DNA of 64,000 nucleotides from Methylibium sp. NZG (GTDB lineage: Bacteria; Pseudomonadota; Gammaproteobacteria; Burkholderiales; Burkholderiaceae_C). The DNA lies in the NCBI GenBank assembly GCA_001263235.1, contig LGRD01000002.1:434001-498000 (forward strand), read 5' to 3'. Every line of letters begins with the position of its first letter. Positions within the stretch are counted from its first letter, which is position 1. The notes beneath the pieces were generated by a model. That model was not told the origin of the DNA and did no database searches. It saw only the letters and a list, made by a program, of their open reading frames with translations. The position numbers were made by a program, and so were the translations under genes. Positions 16,935 through 25,586 of this stretch are shown here, in pieces.

Positions 16935-17665
16935 CGCGACGGCATGCCGTCCGGATACGGCGGCGCCACGCGCGCCATCGGCGCGAAGTGCAGCAACTGC
17001 GTGCCGGTGCCTGCGGCCAGCGTGGTCGCGCTGCCCAGGCCGAAGTCTTCGCTGCCGCCGACGCGGCGGTAGCGCCATTGCAACTGGTTGCGCCAGCTGC
17101 CGGCGCTGTTGAGGTTGCGGTCGATCACCGGCTGCACGCGCGCGCCCTTGGCGCCCAGCTCGCCCACCATCCGCTGGAACGCGGTGCGCAAGCGCGGCCC
17201 GTTCGTCTGCTCGGCCCACACGATGCAGCGCCGGTCTTCGCCCGCAGCCAGCAGCACGCGCCCGGCCGTGCCCGGCGCGGCGAGCACGGCACCGGCGGCG
17301 CCGCTCAGCAAATCTTCAGCGCCAGTGCGCAGCGGGTCGAGCGGCTCGAAGCCTCGTGCGAGCGCCCAGTCGATCGCCGCGCCCGACTGGCCCTCGTGCT
17401 GCACGCAGGCATCGAGGTAGATCTGCACGACCAACTCGGCTGTCGGCGGAGACGTGGCGGGCGCCGCGGCCGGCGCCGCCGGGGGCCACGGCGCCAGCTG
17501 CGGCTCGATGATCGGCGCCTCGCGCAGCGGTGCCGATTGCGCGCTGGCACCAGCGCTGACCATCAGCAGCCCCGCGGCCAGGGCCACGCCAGCGACCACG
17601 GCAGCGACCAGATGAAGCCGTCGGAAGGCGAGCGAGCGGCTGCAACGAATGGGTGACGACGACAT
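16931..17665 (-). CDS. Hypothetical secreted protein (NMCC_0638-like)
   Basis: 244 residues from ATG 17665. A signal peptide (about residues 1-45, ending ASAQ) leads to a Pro/Ala linker and a domain starting ELVVQIYLDACVQHEGQ, which resembles small periplasmic proteins annotated as NMCC_0638 family. Two cysteines could form a disulfide. It overlaps the downstream hydrolase by 4 bp, so the two products are probably made together. No enzymatic motif is visible. Confidence 0.65.
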   Translation of the reverse strand: MSSSPIRCSRSLAFRRLHLVAAVVAGVALAAGLLMVSAGASAQSAPLREAPIIEPQLAPWPPAAPAAAPATSPPTAELVVQIYLDACVQHEGQSGAAIDWALARGFEPLDPLRTGAEDLLSGAAGAVLAAPGTAGRVLLAAGEDRRCIVWAEQTNGPRLRTAFQRMVGELGAKGARVQPVIDRNLNSAGSWRNQLQWRYRRVGGSEDFGLGSATTLAAGTGTQLLHFAPMARVAPPYPDGMPSR

Positions 17666-17780
17666 GCGGCAACGATAGCGCGTGGCGGCAACGTGTGCGC
17701 ACGACAGCGCAGGCGCTCGCGGCATGCCGGTCGCCGCAGCCTGTGTGCTGCTTTCCGATGCGCGTCCGATCTTCGCGTCT

Positions 17781-17846
17781 CTGTTCGGGCCGGCCCTTCG
17801 ACAGGCTCAAGTTGATCGGGTCCTTCGACGAGCTCAGGGCGAACGG
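17781..17846. repeat. Intergenic repeat, two direct half-units
   Basis: CCTTCGACAGGCTCAAG and CCTTCGACGAGCTCAGG occur in the same orientation about 27 bp apart, framed by TTCGGGC on the left and GCGAACGG on the right. The half-units are those of the palindrome at 4576-4624, here as direct rather than inverted copies. It lies between the convergent-free end of the RND gene (stop 17860) and the hypothetical gene start (17665). Confidence 0.7.
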
Positions 17847-17859
17847 TTTGATTCGCGCC

Positions 17860-20800
17860 TCAATCGCTCGACGCCGGCATGCCCTCCGGCATCGCCCCAC
17901 CGGCACTGGGCACCGCCGCCGCCTTCGGCTCACGCACGAGGTAGCTGTACAGCACCGGCACCACCACCAGCGTCAACAAGGTCGATGTGATGACCCCGCC
18001 GATGATCGCCCGCCCCATCGGCGCCTGCAGCTCACCGCCGTCATTCAGCGCGAGCGCCAGCGGCAGCATGCCGAAGACCATCGCGGCCGTCGTCATCACG
18101 ATCGGCCGCATGCGCACCAGGCCGGCCTGCAGCAGCGCCTCGGGCGTGCTCAGGCCCGCTCGGCGGCCCTGGTTGGCAAAGTCCACCAGCAGAATCGCGT
18201 TCTTCGTCACCAGGCCCATCAGCATCACCAGGCCGATCATCGAGAACACGTTGAGCGTGGAGTTCCACATCAGCAGCGCGAGCATCACGCCGATCAGGCT
18301 CAGCGGCAGCGAGGCCATGATCGCCAGCGGCTGCAAAAAGCTGCCGAACTGGCTCGCCAGCACGATGTAGATGAAGATCACGCTCAGGGCGAGCGCACCG
18401 AGCATCGCGCCGAAGGCTTCCTCCTGCTCTTTGGTGGCGCCGCCCACGTCGAAGCTGAAGCCGGGCGGCAACTGGGTGTTCTTCACCAGCTCCTGCACCT
18501 CCTTGCCCGCGTCGCCCGCGGGGCGGCCTTCGACGCCGGCAAAGATCGCCTCGCGGCGCTGCAGGTTCTGGCGGCGGATCACTTCGGGGTTCACGATCGG
18601 CTCGATGCTCGCCACGCTCGCCAGCGCGATCGGCGTGCCGTCTTTCGCATACGCGACCGGCAGCCCGCGCAGTTGCTCCACCTTCTCTCGCTGCTCGGCC
18701 GGCAGGCGCAGTTCGACCTCGACCTGCTGGCCGTCGGGTGTGGTCCAGTAGGTGGCGACCTCGCCGTTCACATACGCGCGCAGGCTCGACGCCAACTGCG
18801 GCGCGGTCAACCCCAGTTCACGCACAGCCCCCGGGTTCAGCCGCACCGCATACGCCGGCAGCCCCGGCTTGACCGACACCTCGACATCGACGATGCCCTT
18901 GATCTTTCGCACCTCGTCGGCAAGCTGCCGCGTGATCGTCGCCAGCCCCTCCGCGTCGCTGCCGAGCACGGCCACGTAGATCGGCCGGTCGAAGCCGACC
19001 GACACCTCGATGCCCGGAATCCTCGCGATCTGCGCACGGATCGCGTCTTCCACCTGCTTCTGGCTGCGCTTGCGTTCGGCGCGCGGCTTCAGGCTGATGT
19101 TGAGCGACGCCTGGTTGCGGCCCACTGCCAGTCCCGAGCCCTGCCCGCCGACGGTGGTCGACACACCCTGCACCTCGGGCATCGCCAGCACCAACTCCTC
19201 GACCTGGCGGATCTTCGCGTCGCTGCGCGCCAGGCTGGAGCCGACCGGCATGCGCACGCTGAGCTGCGTGAAGCCCTGGTCCGCCTGCGGCACGAACTCG
19301 GTGCCCACCAGCGGCGCCAGGCCCAGCGCGCCGGCAAAACTCGCCACGCCGACCAGCAGCACCACGGCGCGGGGTGTGAGCGTGGCGCGTCGCCAGGCGG
19401 GCGGTTGCGCTGCGATGCGCCGCCCCTGCGCATCGAACGGCCGGCCGAACGACGGCCACGGCATGCGGTACCGCCGGCCGCTGAAGGCCCAGCGGATCAG
19501 CGCCTCGTAGGCAGTGTGCAGCCCGTCCATCATTCGGTCGGTGCCGAGCAGCAGCGTGCCGATGACGGGCAGCTTTTGCAGGTGCGCCGAGGGCGGGTCC
19601 TTCCACACGCTGGACAGCATCGGGTCGAGCGTGAAGCTCACGAACAAGCTCACCAGCACCGCCACCGTCACCGTCAACCCGAACGCGACGAAGAACTTGC
19701 CGACGATGCCGCCCATGAACGCCACCGGCACGAACACCGCGCACAGCGCCAGCGTGGTCGCCATCACCGCCAGGCCGATCTCGTCGGTGCCTTCGAGCGA
19801 CGCGCGTTTGTGGTCCTTGCCCAGGTGCACGTGGCGCACGATGTTCTCGCGCACCACGATCGCGTCGTCGATCAGCAGCCCGATGCACAGGCTCAGCGCC
19901 ATCATCGTCATGAAATTGAGCGTGAAGCCGAATGCGTAGATCGCGATGAAGGAGGCGATGACAGAGATCGGCAGCGTCAGGCCGGTGATGATCGTCGAGC
20001 GCCACGAGTGCAGGAACAGGAAGACGATCACCACCGTCAGCAGCGCGCCCTCGATGAGCGTGTGCTGCAGGCCGCGCAGCGAGTTCTTCACCCAGTCGCT
20101 GTTGGCGTAGATCAGCTTCAACTCCACGCCGGCCGGCAGTTGCGCGCGCAGTTCTTCGGCCGCCGCCTTCACCGCGTCGCCAGTGGCCACGATGTTGGCG
20201 TCTTGCTGCTTGAAGACGTTGAAGCTGACCGCAGGCTGGCCGTTGATGCGCGCCAGCGAGTCGGGCTCGCGCTCGCGCTCGACCAGCGTGCCCAGGTCGC
20301 CCAGCGTCACCGCCAGGCCGGCGCGGCGCGCCACCACCAGGTCGGCAAACTGCTTGGGGTCGCGCACGCGGCCTTCGACACGCAGCAGCGAGTCCTGCGT
20401 CGGGTCGCTCAACAGGCCCACCGGCTGGTCGGCATTGGCCTCGCGCAGCGCAGTGGCGATCTCGGCGGGTGTGACGGCATACGCGCGCAGGCGTTTAGCG
20501 TCCAGGTCGATGCGCACTTGGCGCGTGGCCAGGCCCGACACATCGACGCGCGCCACGCCTTCGACGCGCTGCAAGCGTTTGGTGATCGTCTGATCGGCAA
20601 TGAGCGACAACTCGCGCGCGTTGCGCTGCGAACTGATGAGTGCCATCACCACCGTCGGCTGCGCGTTGTCGCCATCGAAGCGGAGCACCGTCGGCGCCTT
20701 GGCGTCTTTCGGGAACAGCGCCTGCACGCCGGCCATGCGGTCGCGCACGTCCTGCATTGCACGGGCCATGTCGGCGTTGAGCGTGAACTCCACGCTCGTC

Positions 20801-21069
20801 TGGCTGCGCCCCTCGAAGCTGCGCGAGGTGATGCGCTTGACGCCGGCAATGCTGTTGAGCGCCTCTTCGGCGAGCTTGGTCACCTCGCGCTCCACCGCCT
20901 CGGGCGAGGCGCCGGGGTAGGCGATGTCGACGAAGGCCACCGGCAGCGCCACGTCGGGCAACTGCTCGACACCCAAGCGCACGTAGGAGAACAGCCCCAG
21001 CACGCAGAGTGCCACCATCACCATCGTGGCGAAGACGGGGTTGTTGATCGAGACGCGGGTCATCCACAT
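17860..21069 (-). CDS. RND efflux pump, inner-membrane transporter (HAE1-type)
   Basis: 1069 residues, normal for AcrB-like pumps, with 12 membrane helices and two large periplasmic loops. The proton-relay pair is in SLCIGLLIDDAIVVREN on TM4, typical of hydrophobe/amphiphile exporters; N-terminal SINNPVFATMVMVALCVLG matches TM1. It uses the proton gradient to expel drugs, solvents or fatty-acid-like compounds. The adaptor gene is upstream, separated by a giant G/C hairpin. No outer-membrane factor gene is in the operon, so a TolC-like partner must be encoded elsewhere. The start is ATG 21069; ATG 21063 is an equal alternative. Confidence 0.92.
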   Translation of the reverse strand: MWMTRVSINNPVFATMVMVALCVLGLFSYVRLGVEQLPDVALPVAFVDIAYPGASPEAVEREVTKLAEEALNSIAGVKRITSRSFEGRSQTSVEFTLNADMARAMQDVRDRMAGVQALFPKDAKAPTVLRFDGDNAQPTVVMALISSQRNARELSLIADQTITKRLQRVEGVARVDVSGLATRQVRIDLDAKRLRAYAVTPAEIATALREANADQPVGLLSDPTQDSLLRVEGRVRDPKQFADLVVARRAGLAVTLGDLGTLVEREREPDSLARINGQPAVSFNVFKQQDANIVATGDAVKAAAEELRAQLPAGVELKLIYANSDWVKNSLRGLQHTLIEGALLTVVIVFLFLHSWRSTIITGLTLPISVIASFIAIYAFGFTLNFMTMMALSLCIGLLIDDAIVVRENIVRHVHLGKDHKRASLEGTDEIGLAVMATTLALCAVFVPVAFMGGIVGKFFVAFGLTVTVAVLVSLFVSFTLDPMLSSVWKDPPSAHLQKLPVIGTLLLGTDRMMDGLHTAYEALIRWAFSGRRYRMPWPSFGRPFDAQGRRIAAQPPAWRRATLTPRAVVLLVGVASFAGALGLAPLVGTEFVPQADQGFTQLSVRMPVGSSLARSDAKIRQVEELVLAMPEVQGVSTTVGGQGSGLAVGRNQASLNISLKPRAERKRSQKQVEDAIRAQIARIPGIEVSVGFDRPIYVAVLGSDAEGLATITRQLADEVRKIKGIVDVEVSVKPGLPAYAVRLNPGAVRELGLTAPQLASSLRAYVNGEVATYWTTPDGQQVEVELRLPAEQREKVEQLRGLPVAYAKDGTPIALASVASIEPIVNPEVIRRQNLQRREAIFAGVEGRPAGDAGKEVQELVKNTQLPPGFSFDVGGATKEQEEAFGAMLGALALSVIFIYIVLASQFGSFLQPLAIMASLPLSLIGVMLALLMWNSTLNVFSMIGLVMLMGLVTKNAILLVDFANQGRRAGLSTPEALLQAGLVRMRPIVMTTAAMVFGMLPLALALNDGGELQAPMGRAIIGGVITSTLLTLVVVPVLYSYLVREPKAAAVPSAGGAMPEGMPASSD

Positions 21070-21096
21070 GGTTGCGAAGCTCTCTTTCCGTGTTCA

Positions 21097-21193
21097 CTCC
21101 CTCTCCCTCTGGGGGGGGGGGGGGGGGGGGGCCGGGCCGCTGTGGAGCGCTCCGTGGCCCCCCCCCCCCCCCCCCCCCAGAGGGGAGAGGGAG
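21097..21193. repeat. G21/C21 inverted repeat inside the RND operon
   Basis: A run of 21 G (21111-21131) and a run of 21 C (21158-21178) face each other. The flanks also pair: CTCCCTCTCCCTCT on the left and AGAGGGGAGAGGGAG on the right, differing by one base. The 26-bp centre contains the palindrome GGAGCGCTCC (21144-21153). It lies between the adaptor stop (21202) and the RND start (21069), so an mRNA covering both genes would fold into an unusually stable hairpin. The arm composition resembles the element at 42371-42467. Confidence 0.85.
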
Positions 21194-21201
21194 CAATTCA
21201 A

Positions 21202-22380
21202 TCAGCGCGCGTTGGCGGAGGCCGGTGCAGACGCCACCGTGCCCTTGGCCGGGACCGCCTTCCCGGCCACCACCACCGCCTTGCCACCCTCCTTCAAGTT
21301 GTCAAAGCGCACCGCCAGCACCTGCGCGCCCACACCCACACCGTCGAGGATCTCCACGCGCCCCAGCGCCGCATCGCGCCGGCCGGTGGTGACAGTGCGG
21401 CGCAGCAGTGCGCCGTTCTCGATCAGCCACACGTGCTCCTGGCCCGAGGTCTGGCCGATCGCACCGATCGGCACCGTCAGCCGCTCGGCCGGGTCGCGCA
21501 GTTGCACGCGGGCCATCGCGTACTGGCCGGCGCGGAACGTCTCTTTTGGGTTCTGCAACGCAATCGTCACGCCGATCGAGCGTGTGCCCGCCTCGGCCGC
21601 CGGCGCAATGTGGCCGATCGTGCCGGCCACCGGCTGCGCTGCGCCTTCAACCTGCACCTGCACCGCCATGCCGGGTTCGAGCTGCGCCACCTCGTGCGTG
21701 CCCACGCTGCCCGCCAGCTCCAGCAGCGACAGATCGACCAGCGTCAGCACGTTCTGCTCCATGCTGAGCTTTTCGCCCGGCAGCACGTGGCGTTTGGCGA
21801 CCACACCGTCGATCGGCGCCACCAGCGCCGCATCACGCAGGCTCACGCGCGTGCTGCTGAGCTGCGCCTGCGACGCCGTGAATTGCGCGCGCGCCGACTC
21901 CAACGCCGCCGCACTCGCCTCCAGCGCGTTGCCGGAGATGAACTGCTGGTCGGCCAGCCGCTGGTTGGCCTGGTGCTGGCGCTCGGCCTGGGCGAGCTGC
22001 GCGCGCGACGATTCGAGTGCGGCGCTGCGCTCAGTCACGCGGCTGTTCAGGTCGGCCAAATCGACCTTGCCCAGCACTTGCCCAGCGTTCACGCGGCTGC
22101 CCTCGACCACGTTGAACGAGAGCAGCGTGCCCGGCGCCTTGACGCGCACGACCGCCGTGCCCGGCGCCACCAGCGGGCCCGAGAACTCGATCCATTGGGG
22201 CAACGACACGCGCTGCGGCGTCACCACCTCGGCGGCGGTGAACTCCAGCGTCACGTTCGCGGCGGCGGCCTTCTTGCGCTCCTCTTCGGCCTTGCTCGCC
22301 TGCAACCGCAGCGTCACCATCGCCGCGATGCCGGCCGCAGCCAGCACCGCCACCGCTACCACCCACCACGCCTTGCGCAT
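21202..22380 (-). CDS. RND efflux periplasmic adaptor (MFP)
   Basis: 392 residues. A single N-terminal membrane anchor (about residues 5-24) is followed by a barrel-sandwich/lipoyl domain (VKAPGTLLSFNVVEGSRVNAGQVLGKVD), a long helical hairpin (about residues 110-175, ALESSRAQLAQAERQ), the return lipoyl strand APIDGVVAKRHVLPGEKL and beta-barrel domains. It bridges the RND pump to an outer-membrane channel. First gene of the two-gene operon; the promoter is probably in the 213-bp gap before the MFS gene stop. Confidence 0.92.
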   Translation of the reverse strand: MRKAWWVVAVAVLAAAGIAAMVTLRLQASKAEEERKKAAAANVTLEFTAAEVVTPQRVSLPQWIEFSGPLVAPGTAVVRVKAPGTLLSFNVVEGSRVNAGQVLGKVDLADLNSRVTERSAALESSRAQLAQAERQHQANQRLADQQFISGNALEASAAALESARAQFTASQAQLSSTRVSLRDAALVAPIDGVVAKRHVLPGEKLSMEQNVLTLVDLSLLELAGSVGTHEVAQLEPGMAVQVQVEGAAQPVAGTIGHIAPAAEAGTRSIGVTIALQNPKETFRAGQYAMARVQLRDPAERLTVPIGAIGQTSGQEHVWLIENGALLRRTVTTGRRDAALGRVEILDGVGVGAQVLAVRFDNLKEGGKAVVVAGKAVPAKGTVASAPASANAR

Positions 22381-22519
22381 CGAACGTCCTCGCTCCGTGC
22401 TTCACCCATCAGCGGCAGCAGTGTATGAATCCGGTGCGGGGCTGCAAGCGCGGATGCGACAGACTGCAAATCGGCAGGGGCAGGCTGCTTGGTGGGCCGA
22501 TTCGTGCGATGCGAACGGC

Positions 22520-22607
22520 GACGCCGATCAAGCCGCAGGTGCCGCCCGCTCAAGCCACTGGCGCGGCCCGCTCAAGCCGAAGGCGCGGCACGCTCAAGCC
22601 GAAGGCG
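22520..22607. repeat. 22-bp tandem repeat at the end of the MFS gene
   Basis: TCAAGCC recurs with period 22 at 22528, 22550, 22572 and 22594, in units like CCCGCTCAAGCCGAAGGCGCGG; the first unit is diverged. The MFS stop (22594-22596) is inside the fourth unit and the other units carry the same stop in frame-shifted context, as if the gene's 3' end had been tandemly duplicated. Confidence 0.75.
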
Positions 22608-23787
22608 CCGCCCGCTCCAGCACCAGCGCCCGCCAGCAGCACATGGCCGACAGCACCGCTGCCCCGCTGGCGGCCCAGAACACCGCGCTGAAACCATGCG
22701 CGTCGCTCAAGGCCCCGCCCGCCACGCCGCCCAGCACGCCCGAGGCGCCGTAGCCCAGCACCGCATAGAGCGCCTGCCCGCGCCCGCGCAGCCGGCCGGG
22801 AAAGTGCTGGCTGATCACCGCGATGCACGCCGTGTGCTGCGCCGCAAAGGTGATCGGGTGCACGCACTGCGTCAGCAGCAGCACCCAGCCGACCTGACCG
22901 AACGCTGCGACGGCGGCAAACCGCAGCGCCGTCACGGCCGCCGCCAGCACCAGCCAGCCATGTGTGGACAGGCGCTGCGACCAGCGGCTCTGAAACCAGA
23001 ACCAACCGATCTCCAGCACCACGCCCACCGCCCACAGCAAGCCCACCGTGCCCTTGGCGTAGCCCAGCGAGACGAGGTAGAGCGAGAAAAAGGTGTACAG
23101 GCTGGTGTGCGCGAGCACCGTCAAGAACACGCCCGCAAAGAACCATGCCACCACCGGCCGCCGCAGCACGGCCAGCGCGCCTTGGGCGGTCTGCTCGGTG
23201 TGCGCGGGCTCGCTCACGGCAGGCAGCCGGTACACCGCTACCAGCATCAACACGAGCGTGCCGATCACCAGCGCCGGGAACCAGCCGACCCCGAGCCACT
23301 GCAACGCAAACCCGCTGGCGCTGACGGCCAGCACGAAGCCGACCGAGCCCCACACGCGCACGCGGCCATAGCGGCGCGTGTCGAGCACGCCGTCGCCGTG
23401 GCTCACCAGTTGAGCCAGCGAGGCTTCGCTGATCGGAATGACCGCTGCGGTGCAGATGAACAATGCCACCACCACCACGGTGATCCAGGCGTGGTGGTTC
23501 CAGCCGGCCAGCGGAGGCACCAACAAGCCCAGCGCGCACAAAAGCGACAAGCCCACCGCCAGCCGCAGCAGCTCGGCGCGCTGCCCCGTGTGGTCGGCCA
23601 GCCACCCCCACACATACGGACTGAACAGCCGCGTGCCCGCCTGCAGCGACGCCAGCCCGCCGATGGCCAGGGTGCTGAAACCCAGGCTGCTGAACCACAG
23701 CGGCGCGTAGGTGTTGAAGAGGCCGGCGTAGCCGAAGTAGCAGAATGAGACCGAGCCGAACGCGATCAGGGCTCGGCGCAAGGGCAT
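22594..23787 (-). CDS. MFS transporter, HcaT/PPP-like
   Basis: 397 residues with about 12 membrane helices and the inter-domain loop WLADHTGQRAELLR between TM2 and TM3. The start FGSVSFCYFGYAGLFNTYAPLW resembles the phenylpropionate permease-like branch of MFS proteins. The substrate is unknown. It begins 7 bp after the aroC stop, so it is the last gene of a CBS-aroC-MFS operon. Its final residues are encoded by a 22-bp tandem repeat. Confidence 0.82.
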   Translation of the reverse strand: MPLRRALIAFGSVSFCYFGYAGLFNTYAPLWFSSLGFSTLAIGGLASLQAGTRLFSPYVWGWLADHTGQRAELLRLAVGLSLLCALGLLVPPLAGWNHHAWITVVVVALFICTAAVIPISEASLAQLVSHGDGVLDTRRYGRVRVWGSVGFVLAVSASGFALQWLGVGWFPALVIGTLVLMLVAVYRLPAVSEPAHTEQTAQGALAVLRRPVVAWFFAGVFLTVLAHTSLYTFFSLYLVSLGYAKGTVGLLWAVGVVLEIGWFWFQSRWSQRLSTHGWLVLAAAVTALRFAAVAAFGQVGWVLLLTQCVHPITFAAQHTACIAVISQHFPGRLRGRGQALYAVLGYGASGVLGGVAGGALSDAHGFSAVFWAASGAAVLSAMCCWRALVLERAAPSA

Positions 23788-23794
23788 CGGAGCG

Positions 23795-24895
23795 TCAGCC
23801 GGCGCTCGCCGCGATCGGCGGCACCGCCACCTTCACGTCGCCACACTGCGCGCGGTGGCGCAGCGCGTGGTCCATCAGCACCAGCGCCAGCATCGCCTCA
23901 GCGATCGGCGTGGCGCGGATGCCCACGCACGGGTCGTGGCGACCGAAGGTCTCGACCGTGGCCGGCTGGCCAGCCATGTCGATCGACTGGCGTGGGCTGC
24001 GAATCGAGCTCGTCGGCTTGATCGCAATGTTGACGGTGATGTCTTGCCCGGTGGAAATGCCGCCCAGCACGCCGCCGGCGTTGTTGCCACGAAAGCCTTG
24101 CGGCGAGAGTTCATCGCCATGCGTGGTGCCGCGCTGGCTCACGCTGGCAAAGCCGGCGCCGATCTCGACGCCCTTCACCGCGTTGATGCCCATCATGGCG
24201 TGCGCAATGTCGGCGTCGAGCTTGTCGAACAGCGGCTCGCCCAGGCCGACGGGCACATTGGAGGCAAACACGTGGATGCGCGCGCCGCAACTGTCGCCGG
24301 CCTTGCGCAAGTCGTCCATGTAGGCCTCGAGGCGCGCAATGTCGCTGGCATTGGCGGCGAAGAACGGGTTGTTCGGGATGTGGGCGAGCGACTCAAACGG
24401 GATCGCGACATCGCCGATCTGCGTCATGTAGCCACCGAACGTGGTGCCGTGCTGCTGCTTGAGCCACTTGCGCGCGACCGCGCCGGCCCCCACCATCGGC
24501 GCGGTGAGCCGGGCCGAGGCACGGCCGCCACCGCGCGGGTCGCGCAGGCCGTACTTCTGCCAGTAGGTGTAGTCGGCGTGGCCGGGGCGGAAGGTGTTGA
24601 GCAGGTTGCCGTAGTCCTTGCTGCGCTGGTCGGTGTTGCGGATCAGCAGGCAAATCGGCGTGCCGGTGGTGTGGCCCTCGAACACGCCGGAGAGGATCTC
24701 GACCGCGTCGGGCTCGTTGCGCTGCGTCACGTGGCGGCTGGTGCCGGGGCGGCGCCGGTCGAGCTCGGGCTGGATGTCGGCCTCGCTCAAGGCCATGCCG
24801 GGTGGGCAGCCGTCTATCACGCAGCCGATGGCGGGGCCGTGGGACTCACCGAAGTTGGTGACGCGAAAGAGGTGGCCTAACGTGCTGCCGGACAT
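23795..24895 (-). CDS. aroC: Chorismate synthase
   Basis: 366 residues. Family signatures are present: [18 protein letters not shown] near the N-terminus, the RGGGRASAR loop (about 130) and [17 protein letters not shown] late in the chain. It converts EPSP to chorismate with reduced FMN, the last step of the shikimate pathway and the branch point for aromatic amino acids, folate and quinones. Spacing to the CBS gene is 18 bp and to the MFS gene 7 bp. Confidence 0.97.
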   Translation of the reverse strand: MSGSTLGHLFRVTNFGESHGPAIGCVIDGCPPGMALSEADIQPELDRRRPGTSRHVTQRNEPDAVEILSGVFEGHTTGTPICLLIRNTDQRSKDYGNLLNTFRPGHADYTYWQKYGLRDPRGGGRASARLTAPMVGAGAVARKWLKQQHGTTFGGYMTQIGDVAIPFESLAHIPNNPFFAANASDIARLEAYMDDLRKAGDSCGARIHVFASNVPVGLGEPLFDKLDADIAHAMMGINAVKGVEIGAGFASVSQRGTTHGDELSPQGFRGNNAGGVLGGISTGQDITVNIAIKPTSSIRSPRQSIDMAGQPATVETFGRHDPCVGIRATPIAEAMLALVLMDHALRHRAQCGDVKVAVPPIAASAG

Positions 24896-24913
24896 CGAAT
24901 CAAAGCGCCTGGA

Positions 24914-25423
24914 CTACGAAGCCTTGCCGCTGGGTGCCTGGCTGGCGGCCTGGGTTGACTGATCGCCGGTCTGCTCGTCGGCCGGCTCGTCCACCGGCCA
25001 GTCGCGGATGTAGGCCTTGAGCATGCGGTTCTCGAAGTCCTGCCCGTCGACCACGGCCTTGGCCACGTCGTAGAACGAGATCACGCCCATCAGCGTGCGT
25101 TGCGTGATGACGGGCATGTAGCGCGCGTGGCGGCCGAGCATCATGCGGCGCACTTCGTCGATCTCGGTGTCGGGCGTGCAGGTGAGCGGGGCGTCGTCCA
25201 TCACGGTGCGAACCGTCGTCGTGCCGACACTGCCGCCGTTCTTGACGACGGCCGCGATCACTTCGCGGAAGGTGAGCATGCCCACCAGGTCGCCGTGGTC
25301 CATGACGACGAGCGAGCCGATGTCGCGGTCGGCCATGGTGTTGACGGCTTCGGCCAGCGCGTCGCCCGGAGACACGGTGAACAAGGTGCCGCCCTTGACC
25401 CGCAGGATGTCGCTGACTTTCAT
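24914..25423 (-). CDS. Two-CBS-domain protein
   Basis: 169 residues from ATG 25423 (MKVSDILRVKGG). Two CBS motifs, about residues 8-62 and 72-130, form one Bateman module that normally binds adenine nucleotides or related ligands. There is no attached enzymatic domain; the C-terminus is polar (DEPADEQTGDQ). Stand-alone CBS proteins often act as energy sensors for a partner. First gene of the aroC operon, divergent from metY with 163 bp between the starts. A TATATT hexamer around 25458 could be its -10. Confidence 0.85.
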   Translation of the reverse strand: MKVSDILRVKGGTLFTVSPGDALAEAVNTMADRDIGSLVVMDHGDLVGMLTFREVIAAVVKNGGSVGTTTVRTVMDDAPLTCTPDTEIDEVRRMMLGRHARYMPVITQRTLMGVISFYDVAKAVVDGQDFENRMLKAYIRDWPVDEPADEQTGDQSTQAASQAPSGKAS

Positions 25424-25586
25424 GAGGAACCTCGCCGCCCGGTGGGATGAAAAGAATATAGCCCACAATGATCGCGAGGAGACTTCAGCCGCGCGTGGAT
25501 GCAGGTGGCCGGCGCCGATCTGGCGCATGTTTCTTGTCCGCCTCGGCCGCCCTCTCGCCCTTCATCAACACCGTTCGGAGACCCGC

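Noticed and set aside
17653-22428. A very long plus-strand open frame opposite the RND pump and adaptor genes
   Set aside because: It is antisense to two clear minus-strand genes, is rich in Arg/His/Gln as expected from the complement of GC-rich codons, and runs through the G/C homopolymers.
25424-25586. SAM riboswitch before metY
   Set aside because: The 163-bp gap shows no conserved SAM-I, SAM-II or SAH riboswitch elements that I could recognise.
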